A DNA stretch of 12,187 bases from Clostridiales bacterium (lineage in GTDB: Bacteria > Bacillota > Clostridia > Oscillospirales > Acutalibacteraceae): the NCBI GenBank assembly GCA_019418545.1, contig DYBQ01000033.1, positions 1 through 12,187 on the forward strand. The letters are read 5' to 3'. Each line of letters begins with the position of its first letter. Position 1 is the stretch's first letter. This document shows, one piece after another, positions 1 to 5,977 of the stretch. The notes beneath the pieces are model-generated. The model saw only the letters and a program-made list of their open reading frames with translations, had not been told where the DNA came from and did not search any database. Made by a program: the position numbers and the translations under genes.

Positions 1-80
1 CAATTCAGGAGAGGTTGTTTCATAAAATGGAGCAATATGAAGTACCTGAAAATTGGAGTGGGAAGGCCTTGTATCTTTAA
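1..80 (+). CDS. C-terminal fragment of an unidentified gene cut by the left edge
   Basis: The frame whose first full codon is at position 3 stays open to a TAA at 78-80 and gives 25 residues, beginning IQERLFHKMEQYEVP and ending SGKALYL. The mix of charged and aromatic residues looks like genuine protein, and a well-placed ribosome binding site for another start follows 24 nt later, as in a tandem gene pair. No family can be recognised from so short a tail, so no function is proposed. Frame 1 is also open here (to a TGA at 88-90), but it reads as a poorer, cysteine- and arginine-rich string. Confidence 0.4.
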   Translation, partial: IQERLFHKMEQYEVPENWSGKALYL

Positions 81-104
81 TATTGAATGAAAGAGGTGGG
101 TCCG

Positions 105-161
105 ATGGCACAGGAAGAAATTTCACAGTTGAATCAGAACGGTCTGTCGGACCGTAACTGA
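105..161 (+). CDS. Very short reading frame with strong ribosome binding site; possibly the start of a broken gene
   Basis: ATG at 105 is preceded by GAGGTG at 93-98 with 6 nt spacing, one of the best initiation signals in the window. The frame closes after only 18 codons (MAQEEISQLNQNGLSDRN) at a TGA at 159-161. Immediately after, another frame reads IRIDKLL before stops, which would fit a frameshifted gene. It lies 24 nt downstream of the preceding gene, consistent with a former operon. Part of it overlaps the hairpin at 131-164. It could be a leader peptide, the stub of a decayed gene, or chance. Function is unknown. Confidence 0.3.
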   Translation: MAQEEISQLNQNGLSDRN

Positions 162-164
162 TTC
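131..164 (+). repeat. Strong nested inverted repeat (hairpin)
   Basis: The outer arms GAATCAG (131-137) and CTGATTC (158-164) pair perfectly. Inside them ACGGTC (139-144) pairs with GACCGT (150-155) around a 5-nt loop, with a small 1/2-nt internal asymmetry. That makes 13 base pairs in 34 nt. No T-run follows on the plus strand, so a standard intrinsic terminator is unlikely. It could be an attenuator-type structure, a transposon-end or recombination-site hairpin, or a protein-binding site. Confidence 0.6.
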
Positions 165-512
165 GTATAGATAAGCTGCTTTGATAGCTGCGTTCGAAGA
201 TTGAAATTTTGGTAAAGGAATGAGTCCAAAGTACAGCGTACAATTGTAAACACAACAACTTGAGAGACGATTGGGAATAAGGTGTTTTTTAAAAGAATGC
301 TTGATCCAGTAAACAATTTGTCTATCGGCTGAGAAACTGAGGAACCCATATTTCCAAGGTTTTTGTAAAACCTGATTCCAGCAGTGTGGAAATAATAAGA
401 TGATATGGTATGGGGTATCCAAAAAGAAAAAATGTTCAGGCTTTATGCCCAGCCGAAAATCGTAAGAAAGTAAACCGAGTTGTTAATTGGTATACGCCGA
501 TGTACTAGATGA
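162..512. other. AT-rich stretch with no supportable intact gene
   Basis: All three plus-strand frames are broken by many stops, although short pieces look protein-like. Examples are a piece beginning ETIGNKVFFKRMLDPV near 270-315, one beginning CPAENRKKVNRVVN near 447-500, and DDTNYHISSLDWFQR near 508-555, each in a different frame. This would fit an old gene broken by several frameshifts, but chance cannot be excluded. The longest minus-strand frame (123-422) has no ribosome binding site and unnatural composition, so I do not accept it. I see no RNA gene here. Confidence 0.35.
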
Positions 513-731
513 TACAAATTATCATATAAGTTCTCTGGACTGGTTTCAGAGATAGATGATATGGAAAATTGAATAGAAAGTCATTTGCCTGTTGACTGGG
601 AGACCGTTGGTGTAAGACTGGTAAACCCGGAGTAAATAGTTGGTAAAGTAATGACAAATCAGGAAGGAGCTTCCGCAGAAATGCAGAAGCTCCTTTATAA
701 TTTGAAAAGTAATGTTGTAGAAGTTTTATAG
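513..731 (+). pseudogene. Possible decayed gene tail with two in-frame stops
   Basis: One frame reads for 72 codons before its final TAG at 729-731 and is interrupted only by TGA (570-572) and TAA (633-635). Its pieces look protein-like: a run ending in SGLVSEIDDMEN, then IESHLPVDWETVGVRLVNPE, then MTNQEGASAEMQKLLYNLKS with a hydrophobic end. The TAA lies after a Glu codon and could be a mutated GAA. In AT-rich random sequence two or three stops in this length are expected, so the case rests on composition and is weak. A 26-codon ORF from ATG 651 is the longest intact part. I do not recognise the family. Confidence 0.27.
664..700 (+). terminator. Hairpin, possible rho-independent terminator
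   Basis: Arms AAGGAGCTTC (664-673) and GAAGCTCCTT (686-695) pair over 10 bp, with a further GCA/TGC pairing around a GAAA tetraloop inside. The downstream tail is only moderately T-rich (TTTATAATTT). It overlaps the presumed decayed reading frame ending at 731. It could end transcription coming from the left. Confidence 0.5.
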
Positions 732-756
732 CGGACAAATTACATGACGAATTGAT

Positions 757-795
757 AAAAGGGATTCACTGTTTTTAAAGTGAATCCCTTTTTAT
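757..795. terminator. Bidirectional intrinsic terminator
   Basis: Arms AAAAGGGATTCACT (757-770) and AGTGAATCCCTTTT (779-792) pair over 14 bp around an 8-nt loop. A T-run follows on the plus strand. The A-run on the other side gives a T-run on the minus strand. It lies about 55 nt beyond the stop of the minus-strand flippase gene and downstream of the degraded plus-strand segment, so it can serve both converging directions. Confidence 0.85.
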
Positions 796-846
796 TCGTT
801 CAATTCTTCATCAGAAATTTTTATAAAATGGTTATCGCGTATTCTG

Positions 847-2241
847 TCAGCGCTTTTTATTGGGAAGAATCTTTTTAACAGCAGCCAGAAGTCCGCCGAT
901 ATTTAGCAGAGTAATGAGAAGCGTGAGAGCAATTTCGATAGGAATCCAATAGGGAATCTCCATGACCATAATAAAAGCTTGTCCTAACAGAAGAATCGTG
1001 TTTACAGTGAGCCGTAAGCCACCCACCCGCATATGAATAAATCGCTTGGTGTCATAGGCTCGCAGCAAAAAGACTACAAAATAACTGGCAAACATGGCAA
1101 ATGCAGCGCCGTTTACGCCAAAATAGGAAATCAGAATAAAACTGAGAATCACATTCACAATGGCTCCTGCGGCTGTAGTCGCCAGTGAAAGAATGCTCTT
1201 TTTATTCACGATATACACGGTACCCAAAAACGTTACCATGCAAGAATAAACCGTCGCTACCGAAAGCAGCGGCACATATCGCCAGGATTCATAATAGGAA
1301 TCCGCCACCATAATGTTGGTGATAACTTTGGAGAAAAGAATGAGGAAAGAACCAACAATAAACACCAGAGAGCTTAAGCTGTGGAAAACATGGGTAAAAA
1401 AGCGGGCTCTCCCTTTCTCTTCTGTAATGGCAGACATTTGCCAGGCGTTCATAAAAATCGTCGAAATCAGGATAATGGCAGAGGGCCATTTATATGCTGC
1501 CGCATATAAGCCGTTGGCCCCCTCGCCTAAAATTGCGGTAATAATATAACGGGAAGAAACAGTTGTTACCCACCAGAAAACTGTGTTGGGAATCATGGGA
1601 ATGGAATAGCGCAGCATATCCTTCCAAGTGGAGCAGCCCCGAAGATGCGACGGATGAAAATATTGCAAAATCCGGCCGTTAAAGAGCAGGAACAGGCAAG
1701 AACATCCATCTGCACAAACAATGGCAGCCAAATAACCGTTTACACCCCAATCAAACCCCAAAAGGAAAACAATGGTGAACAGCAACGTTAAGGCTGTACT
1801 CAAAATCCCATCCACTGCGTATAATTTGATATGACCTTTTGCCCGTACAAACTGTTGGAACAGCAGCCGCATGGAGGAAGTAATCACAAATATACATAAA
1901 AGATTTGTATAGCCGTCCAATCCGGGGATAACTGTTAAAATAGGGTAGCATAGGAATAGAAGGACATAACCACCCAGCAATGTCAACAGACCTGTAGAGA
2001 GCACCTCGCTGTTCGGGACTTTCCTATCCAGTCCAAAGCGGATGACAGCATCGGTAATCCCAAAGGATACCAGTGGTACCAACAGATTGGCACTTTGCTG
2101 CAAAAGGTCGGAAGTACCGTATTCTGCATCGGTCAGCACATTGGTATACAGCGGCATCAGGAAAAACACCAACAGCTTGGAGCCAAAGGTTCCAATAGCA
2201 AAAATCAGTGTATTGGAAAATAATCGTTTATACTTATCCAT
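847..2241 (-). CDS. Lipid-linked oligosaccharide flippase, MOP/MATE-like superfamily (Wzx/polysaccharide export type)
   Basis: This is a 464-residue, very hydrophobic protein with about 14 predicted membrane segments spread over its whole length, the usual build of MOP-superfamily flippases. The N-terminus (NTLIFAIGTFGSKLLVFFLM followed by PLYTNVLT) is typical of the polysaccharide-biosynthesis membrane family, with a related repeat in the second half. Such proteins move undecaprenyl-diphosphate-linked sugar units across the cytoplasmic membrane, and the substrate here is unknown. I chose ATG at 2241 because GGGGAAG (2253-2247) then sits 5 nt upstream. The GTG at 2247 would leave no spacing. 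It lies 68 nt downstream of uppP on the same strand, so the two are probably co-transcribed, and the carrier lipid UppP recycles is the one such flippases use. It is shorter than typical MurJ, which makes a polysaccharide flippase more likely than the lipid II flippase. Confidence 0.85.
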   Translation of the reverse strand: MDKYKRLFSNTLIFAIGTFGSKLLVFFLMPLYTNVLTDAEYGTSDLLQQSANLLVPLVSFGITDAVIRFGLDRKVPNSEVLSTGLLTLLGGYVLLFLCYPILTVIPGLDGYTNLLCIFVITSSMRLLFQQFVRAKGHIKLYAVDGILSTALTLLFTIVFLLGFDWGVNGYLAAIVCADGCSCLFLLFNGRILQYFHPSHLRGCSTWKDMLRYSIPMIPNTVFWWVTTVSSRYIITAILGEGANGLYAAAYKWPSAIILISTIFMNAWQMSAITEEKGRARFFTHVFHSLSSLVFIVGSFLILFSKVITNIMVADSYYESWRYVPLLSVATVYSCMVTFLGTVYIVNKKSILSLATTAAGAIVNVILSFILISYFGVNGAAFAMFASYFVVFLLRAYDTKRFIHMRVGGLRLTVNTILLLGQAFIMVMEIPYWIPIEIALTLLITLLNIGGLLAAVKKILPNKKR

Positions 2242-2264
2242 ATTCACTTCCCCATTATCCGGTA

Positions 2265-2292
2265 TGAAAGCCTAAAAGCAGGTTGGCTTTCA
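2265..2292 (-). repeat. Inverted repeat between uppP and the flippase gene
   Basis: TGAAAGCC (2265-2272) and GGCTTTCA (2285-2292) form an 8-bp stem with a 12-nt loop in the 68-nt intergenic gap. There is no T-run directly after it on the minus strand, so it is not a good terminator. It might mark an mRNA processing or stability site that sets the relative expression of the two genes. Confidence 0.4.
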
Positions 2293-2309
2293 GGAGATTT
2301 GTTTTTTCA

Positions 2310-3173
2310 TCAGGCTGGGACAATTTGAAGAATATTGCAGAAAAACAAAATGAGAATCAGTGCGCCCAAGGCAATCCGATACCAACCAAAAGGTTTAAAG
2401 TCATGTTTGCGGATAAAGCCCATAAACAGACGGATTACCAAGACAGAAACCAGGAAAGCAACAATCATACCGGTCAGCAGGATAATCAGCTCGTTGGAAG
2501 TAAAGCCAATCCCATAATCCTTGAAATATTTGAAAATCTTTAAAGCACTTGCTCCCAACATGGTGGGAATGGCCAGGAAGAACGAAAACTCAGCAGCAAC
2601 ACTTCTGGAGCAACCCAGCAGCACTGCACCAAGAATCGTGGCGCCCGAGCGGGAGGTGCCGGGAATCATGGCCAGGGCTTGGAATAAGCCAATGAGCAGC
2701 AGGGTTTTCATATCCAATTGGTTATAGGCTTGAATTCTGGGGCGGCGATGGCGATTTTCTGCCAATAGGAAAAATATACCATAAACAATCAGCATAATCG
2801 CCACTGTGACGGCATTATAAAGATAATCATTAATCATGTCGTCAAACAGAAGGCCCAAAATCATGGCGGGAATGGTGGCAATAATTACTTTGCCCCACAA
2901 TGAAAAGGTCTGCCGCTTTTCAATTTGGTTTTTGCTGGGGGAGAAGGGGTTTAGCTTGTGGAAATAGAGTACCAGCACGGCCAGAATAGAGCCGAACTGG
3001 ATAACTACCAGGAACAAATCGACAAAGGCCTGCCCGCCGGTAAAACGGGTTTTATCCATAGGCCAGAAAGAATCAAAAAGAATCATGTGGCCGGTGCTGC
3101 TGATAGGCAGCCATTCGGTAATTCCCTGGATAATTCCCAGAAGAACGGCTTTTAAGAATTCAATGATATCCAA
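2310..3173 (-). CDS. uppP: Undecaprenyl-diphosphatase (UppP/BacA)
   Basis: This integral membrane enzyme removes one phosphate from undecaprenyl diphosphate and so recycles the lipid carrier for peptidoglycan and other wall polymers. Extra copies often raise bacitracin tolerance. Counting from the start chosen here, the (E/Q)xxxE region is at Gln16-Glu20, SSTGH at 25-29 and the PGTSRSG motif at 171-177, with Arg175 matching the essential Arg. About eight hydrophobic segments are visible. I chose the TTG at 3173 because AAAGGAGA (3188-3181) lies 7 nt upstream and the protein then starts DIIEFLKAVLLGIIQG, like family members. That gives 287 residues, close to the usual 265-285. An in-frame ATG at 3293 would add 40 atypical residues and has no ribosome binding site. 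The downstream flippase shares the carrier lipid. Confidence 0.95.
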   Translation of the reverse strand: MDIIEFLKAVLLGIIQGITEWLPISSTGHMILFDSFWPMDKTRFTGGQAFVDLFLVVIQFGSILAVLVLYFHKLNPFSPSKNQIEKRQTFSLWGKVIIATIPAMILGLLFDDMINDYLYNAVTVAIMLIVYGIFFLLAENRHRRPRIQAYNQLDMKTLLLIGLFQALAMIPGTSRSGATILGAVLLGCSRSVAAEFSFFLAIPTMLGASALKIFKYFKDYGIGFTSNELIILLTGMIVAFLVSVLVIRLFMGFIRKHDFKPFGWYRIALGALILILFFCNILQIVPA

Positions 3174-3341
3174 GAATCCATCTCCTTTACCTCGATTGGG
3201 GAACGCAAAAGCAAAAAGGACCCCATAATCATACATACGGTCTCGAAGCCACAAACATACCGTTTGACATGCAGAGAAATAAAAATCCAGCATTATGAGG
3301 AGATTCTGATACAGCGTACCCGGTATTTGATAAATGTACTG
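3174..3341 (-). promoter_or_regulatory. Long 5' leader of the uppP-flippase transcript
   Basis: If transcription starts just downstream of the -10 at 3348-3353, the mRNA carries about 168 nt before the TTG start. The leader includes an in-frame but apparently uninitiated stretch back to ATG 3293 and short inverted repeats (for example ACGGT/ACCGT arms near 3213-3240). I recognise no riboswitch or T-box signature. Its length alone suggests room for post-initiation control. Confidence 0.4.
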
Positions 3342-3347
3342 CCCCTT

Positions 3348-3376
3348 ATTATAACAGATAAGCCTTGATTTTCCAA
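3348..3376 (-). promoter_or_regulatory. Sigma-A-type promoter for uppP and the flippase gene
   Basis: Read on the minus strand, the -35 is TTGGAA (3376-3371) and the -10 is a perfect TATAAT (3353-3348), separated by exactly 17 nt. It points at uppP and lies between the terminator of the glycosyltransferase gene and the uppP start. Confidence 0.8.
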
Positions 3377-3461
3377 TGGATAAAACACGTTCCGTGAAAA
3401 AGAAACAAAATATTTACAAACGCATGAGGGTTTCTTCATAAACGAGCAGCAGAGAAATTCG

Positions 3462-3497
3462 CCATAAAACAAAAGAGCCGGATTCCTCCGACTCTTT
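3462..3497 (-). terminator. Intrinsic terminator of the glycosyltransferase gene
   Basis: On the minus strand AAAGAG and TCCG (3497-3487) pair with CGGA and CTCTTT (3482-3472), with one mismatch inside the stem and a 4-nt loop. The T-rich tail TTTTGTTTTA follows. It begins 17 nt after the stop codon of the gene at 3514-4665, and separates that gene from uppP. Confidence 0.85.
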
Positions 3498-3513
3498 CAC
3501 GCAAAAACATTAC

Positions 3514-4665
3514 CTATCCAAGTAAAGAAAGATAGATTCTTTCGGCAGCCACAGCCTGATTTTGCGGCGTGACGCCTCGCACAGTGGAACTGACAATCCG
3601 GGTAAGGGCTTCTTTTCCTGGTCCCTCAATCCGAGCAAACTTCCGCACCAAATCAAACAACTCCGATTCGTGTGACCAGACAAAGCCGTTCTTTTTGTTT
3701 TCTACAATGCAGGCGGTTCCGCTGCCCTGACGGATTAGCAAAGGGGTGCCGCAGGCAGCGGCTTCCCAGGCAGAAAAATGAAACTCTTCCGATTGAGAGC
3801 AGGAAATATAGCAGCAGCTCAATTGATAGCACACAGCCGTTTCTTCCCGAGACAAGGGGCCAGTAAGGGAAACGCTTTGGGCAAGATGCAGAGAATGCAG
3901 CAGGGATAGAAGTTCGTCTGTTTGTTCCTCCCGCTCCATAATCAGCAGCTGAAGCGTATCATCTCCCCGGAAAGCTTCGGCCCATTTTTCCACCAGCGTA
4001 TATATGGAATCGTCATCACAGACACCGCAAAGAACTGCAGTTTTCCCTTCAAGGGAAAGGATTTCTGCCAGTGCTTCTTTTTGTGCCTCACGAGCACCGC
4101 CAGGATAAAACAGGCTGGTATCAATGGCACTGGGGAACAGCGTCCCCGAAGTGTGAAAGCCCTCTTCATGTAGGCGCCGGGCCATGGCTTCGCTGAGCAC
4201 AGCAATTTGCCCTGCCTCGCGCAGCACGGTTTGTGCAGTCCGAATCCGGGCGCGTTCCCGCATAATGGCTGCAGGGGAAAAGCGGCGGTGTCCCTTTTCG
4301 GCATCCTCCAGAGAGTGAACGGTAAGCAAGGCAGGAATCCGGTTTTGAGCTGCAAATTCCTGGGCATATAGGCCTGTTTCCGACAAAGTGTGGATATGAA
4401 TCACATCGGGATTAAATTCTGAAAGTTTTTGGAACAGCTGACGTTTTCCAAGCTTGGAAAGCTGGATACCGGCTCGGTTTTCTGCGGGCTTTCCGTCACA
4501 TTTTACCACGCGCCCTTCAATAGACGGCTCCCGAAGTCCGATTTCGGGCATGGCTACTAAAACCGTATGGCCGATACGGTTCAACCCTTCAGCAAGAATA
4601 TAAATATGAATGGCAATATCGTTATTCAGGGAAGAATAGGAATCGGTAATAAAAGCAATTTTCAT
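3514..4665 (-). CDS. GT4-like (GT-B fold) glycosyltransferase with altered donor-site signature
   Basis: This is a 383-residue cytoplasmic protein. Residues 1-40 (MKIAFITDSY, later RIGHTVLVAMPE) form the usual GT4 N-terminal Rossmann start. DVIHIHT at 87-93 and TVHS at 115-118 match the acceptor-side motifs, FPSAID at 177-182 marks the domain junction, and the C-terminal ExxxxxxxE motif is intact (Glu293 and Glu301, followed by AAACGTPLL). Relatives in Firmicutes transfer sugars to diacylglycerol or to lipid-linked acceptors, but no substrate can be assigned here. The strand that normally carries GR-x4-K for nucleotide-sugar phosphate binding reads CGVCDDDS (213-220), lacking the Arg and Lys, and the N-terminal Gly-rich loop is replaced by SLNNDIAIH. 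GGAGGA lies 6 nt before the ATG. The gene stands alone with its own promoter and terminator, next to envelope genes. Confidence 0.82.
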   Translation of the reverse strand: MKIAFITDSYSSLNNDIAIHIYILAEGLNRIGHTVLVAMPEIGLREPSIEGRVVKCDGKPAENRAGIQLSKLGKRQLFQKLSEFNPDVIHIHTLSETGLYAQEFAAQNRIPALLTVHSLEDAEKGHRRFSPAAIMRERARIRTAQTVLREAGQIAVLSEAMARRLHEEGFHTSGTLFPSAIDTSLFYPGGAREAQKEALAEILSLEGKTAVLCGVCDDDSIYTLVEKWAEAFRGDDTLQLLIMEREEQTDELLSLLHSLHLAQSVSLTGPLSREETAVCYQLSCCYISCSQSEEFHFSAWEAAACGTPLLIRQGSGTACIVENKKNGFVWSHESELFDLVRKFARIEGPGKEALTRIVSSTVRGVTPQNQAVAAERIYLSLLG

Positions 4666-4680
4666 AGGGTATCCTCCGCT

Positions 4681-4704
4681 ATTTGGGGAAACCAGTCCCC
4701 AAAT
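4681..4704 (-). promoter_or_regulatory. Leader hairpin just upstream of the glycosyltransferase ribosome binding site
   Basis: ATTTGGGG (4681-4688) and CCCCAAAT (4697-4704) pair perfectly over 8 bp around an 8-nt loop. The structure lies within the transcribed leader, ending 4 to 5 nt before the GGAGGA of the glycosyltransferase gene. It has no T-run. It could stabilise the 5' end or control access to the ribosome binding site. Confidence 0.55.
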
Positions 4705-4773
4705 CTCTATCTATCATCATAAATTACGTTATAAACTGTGTCATATTGTGCAAAAAGGCACTTGTCTGTTCAC

Positions 4774-4801
4774 ATTATATCACAAACTTTAGGAGCTTCA
4801 A
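4774..4801 (-). promoter_or_regulatory. Sigma-A-type promoter for the glycosyltransferase gene
   Basis: On the minus strand the -35 is TTGAAG (4801-4796) and the -10 is TATAAT (4779-4774), with 16 nt between. The predicted start near 4767 gives a leader of about 100 nt that includes the hairpin at 4681-4704. It diverges from the hprK promoter. Confidence 0.7.
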
Positions 4802-4807
4802 TAGATT

Positions 4808-4824
4808 TTTCGTCGGAAACGAAA
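4808..4824. promoter_or_regulatory. Operator-like palindrome between two divergent promoters
   Basis: TTTCGT (4808-4813) and ACGAAA (4819-4824) are perfect inverted arms around CGGAA, a 17-bp symmetric site. It lies just upstream of the glycosyltransferase -35 and about 9 bp upstream of the weak hprK -35, a good place for one regulator to act on both. The cognate protein is unknown. It resembles a CcpA cre site only loosely. Confidence 0.4.
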
Positions 4825-4832
4825 CAATTCTC

Positions 4833-4861
4833 TTTAATCTTTTGAGATAATGCGATATAAT
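4833..4861 (+). promoter_or_regulatory. Promoter of the hprK-dnaE gene cluster
   Basis: A perfect -10 TATAAT lies at 4856-4861. Seventeen nt upstream is TTTAAT (4833-4838), a weak match to the -35 consensus, which suggests that the promoter may need activation. The predicted start near 4868 gives a leader of about 113 nt before hprK. No other convincing plus-strand promoter is seen further along the cluster. Confidence 0.6.
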
Positions 4862-4934
4862 AAATATACGGGTTTTCCCTGTGGAATGGCGAGATAGAAG
4901 CTATACTTCCCTCACAAAAATTATCAAAAAACGG

Positions 4935-4948
4935 CCGGCAAATGCCGG
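4935..4948 (+). repeat. GC-rich leader hairpin upstream of hprK
   Basis: CCGGC (4935-4939) and GCCGG (4944-4948) pair around an AAAT tetraloop in otherwise A-rich leader sequence. It lies 16 nt before the AAAGGA ribosome binding site of hprK and has no T-run after it. It may affect mRNA stability or translation of hprK. Confidence 0.45.
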
Positions 4949-4980
4949 GACGGAAAATTAAAACGAAAGGACGATGAACT

Positions 4981-5943
4981 ATGGTTACCACCTTTACCGT
5001 GTCCCTTTCCAAAGTTATGAAAGAGCTGGGGTTGGCTACCATTTATCTGCCCATGAGCGCTGATGAGATTTTAATCTCTTCCCGGGACGTCAATCGTCCG
5101 GGTCTGGAGCTCAACGGGTTTTATGATTACTACGATAGAAATCGTATTATTATTTTTGGTAATGCAGAAACAGCACTTTTGGCTTCCTTTACTACCGAAA
5201 AGCGCAGTCAGGTGCTCAATGCCCTGTTTTCCCGCAAGCCCCCCGCTGTCATTGTGGCTCGGAATATTACACCTGCCCCCGAAATGATAGAAGCCGCTAA
5301 AACCTTCGGCGTGGCTCTGCTGAAAACAGCCGATACGACATCCAATCTGTTGGCTGCACTGGTTGCCTATATGAATACGGAGCTGGCTCCCCGGATTACC
5401 CGCCACGGCGTGCTGGTGGAAGTGTATGGCGAAGGAATTTTGCTGGTAGGCGACAGCGGCGTGGGCAAGAGCGAAACCGCAATTGAGCTGATTAAACGGG
5501 GACACCGGCTGATTGCCGACGATGCAGTAGAAATCCGCCGGGTATCTGCCAAAACCTTGGTGGGCTCTGCGCCGGAGAACATTCGTCACTTTATTGAGCT
5601 GCGCGGTATTGGAATTATCAATGCACGGCGGATTTTCGGTATGGGCGCTGTTAAGATTAGTGAAAAAATTGATATGTGTATCAATCTCGAAATCTGGGAC
5701 AATACCAAGGTATACGACCGCATGGGCATTGATAACGAGTATACCGAAATTCTCGGAAACCGGGTGCCGGTGATGACTATTCCTGTAAAGCCCGGACGAA
5801 ATCTGGCCATTATTATTGAAGTAGCCGCCATGAACAACCGCCAGAAGAAAATGGGCTATAACGCTGCCCAGGAATTGCTGGCCAGTTTGGGCATGGACGT
5901 TTCGGGTATGACAGAAACCGAAACCAAAAAGGATTTAATTTGA
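4981..5943 (+). CDS. hprK: HPr kinase/phosphorylase
   Basis: This bifunctional cytoplasmic enzyme phosphorylates Ser46 of HPr with ATP or pyrophosphate and reverses it by phosphorolysis. It thereby controls carbon catabolite repression and inducer exclusion in Firmicutes. The length of 320 residues is normal. The N-terminal regulatory domain covers about 1-130. The kinase domain has conserved His142, the Walker A loop GDSGVGKS at 157-164, acidic Asp180-Asp181, and the family signature from about 201 to 220 (HFIELRGIGIINARRIFG). A conserved C-terminal part with KPGRNLAIIIE is at 270-280. The start ATG has AAAGGA 9-10 nt upstream, and an out-of-frame ATG at 4974 is ignored. It is the first gene of the cluster, 34 nt before the PHP gene. 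Confidence 0.97.
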   Translation: MVTTFTVSLSKVMKELGLATIYLPMSADEILISSRDVNRPGLELNGFYDYYDRNRIIIFGNAETALLASFTTEKRSQVLNALFSRKPPAVIVARNITPAPEMIEAAKTFGVALLKTADTTSNLLAALVAYMNTELAPRITRHGVLVEVYGEGILLVGDSGVGKSETAIELIKRGHRLIADDAVEIRRVSAKTLVGSAPENIRHFIELRGIGIINARRIFGMGAVKISEKIDMCINLEIWDNTKVYDRMGIDNEYTEILGNRVPVMTIPVKPGRNLAIIIEVAAMNNRQKKMGYNAAQELLASLGMDVSGMTETETKKDLI

Positions 5944-5977
5944 TAAAACAGTATAGGCTATAGAAAGGAACTTCAGC

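Noticed and set aside
123..422. Minus-strand 99-codon frame in the AT-rich left region
   Set aside because: It has no ribosome binding site, a cysteine/aromatic-rich unnatural composition, and runs opposite to the better initiation signal at 105.
2265..2292. Terminator between uppP and the flippase gene
   Set aside because: The stem is real but no T-run follows it on the minus strand, so termination is not supported.
3174..3293. 40-residue N-terminal extension of UppP from ATG 3293
   Set aside because: There is no ribosome binding site before that ATG, the residues do not resemble the family, and the TTG at 3173 has an ideal AAAGGAGA 7 nt upstream.
4812..4826. CcpA cre site next to hprK
   Set aside because: It would be attractive given HprK, but at least two consensus positions (the T of TG and the final C) mismatch. 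I report only the palindrome.
5071..5589. 172-codon minus-strand frame opposite hprK
   Set aside because: It lies wholly within hprK, which is unambiguous by motifs, and its composition (His/Gln/Cys-rich) is that of a shadow frame.
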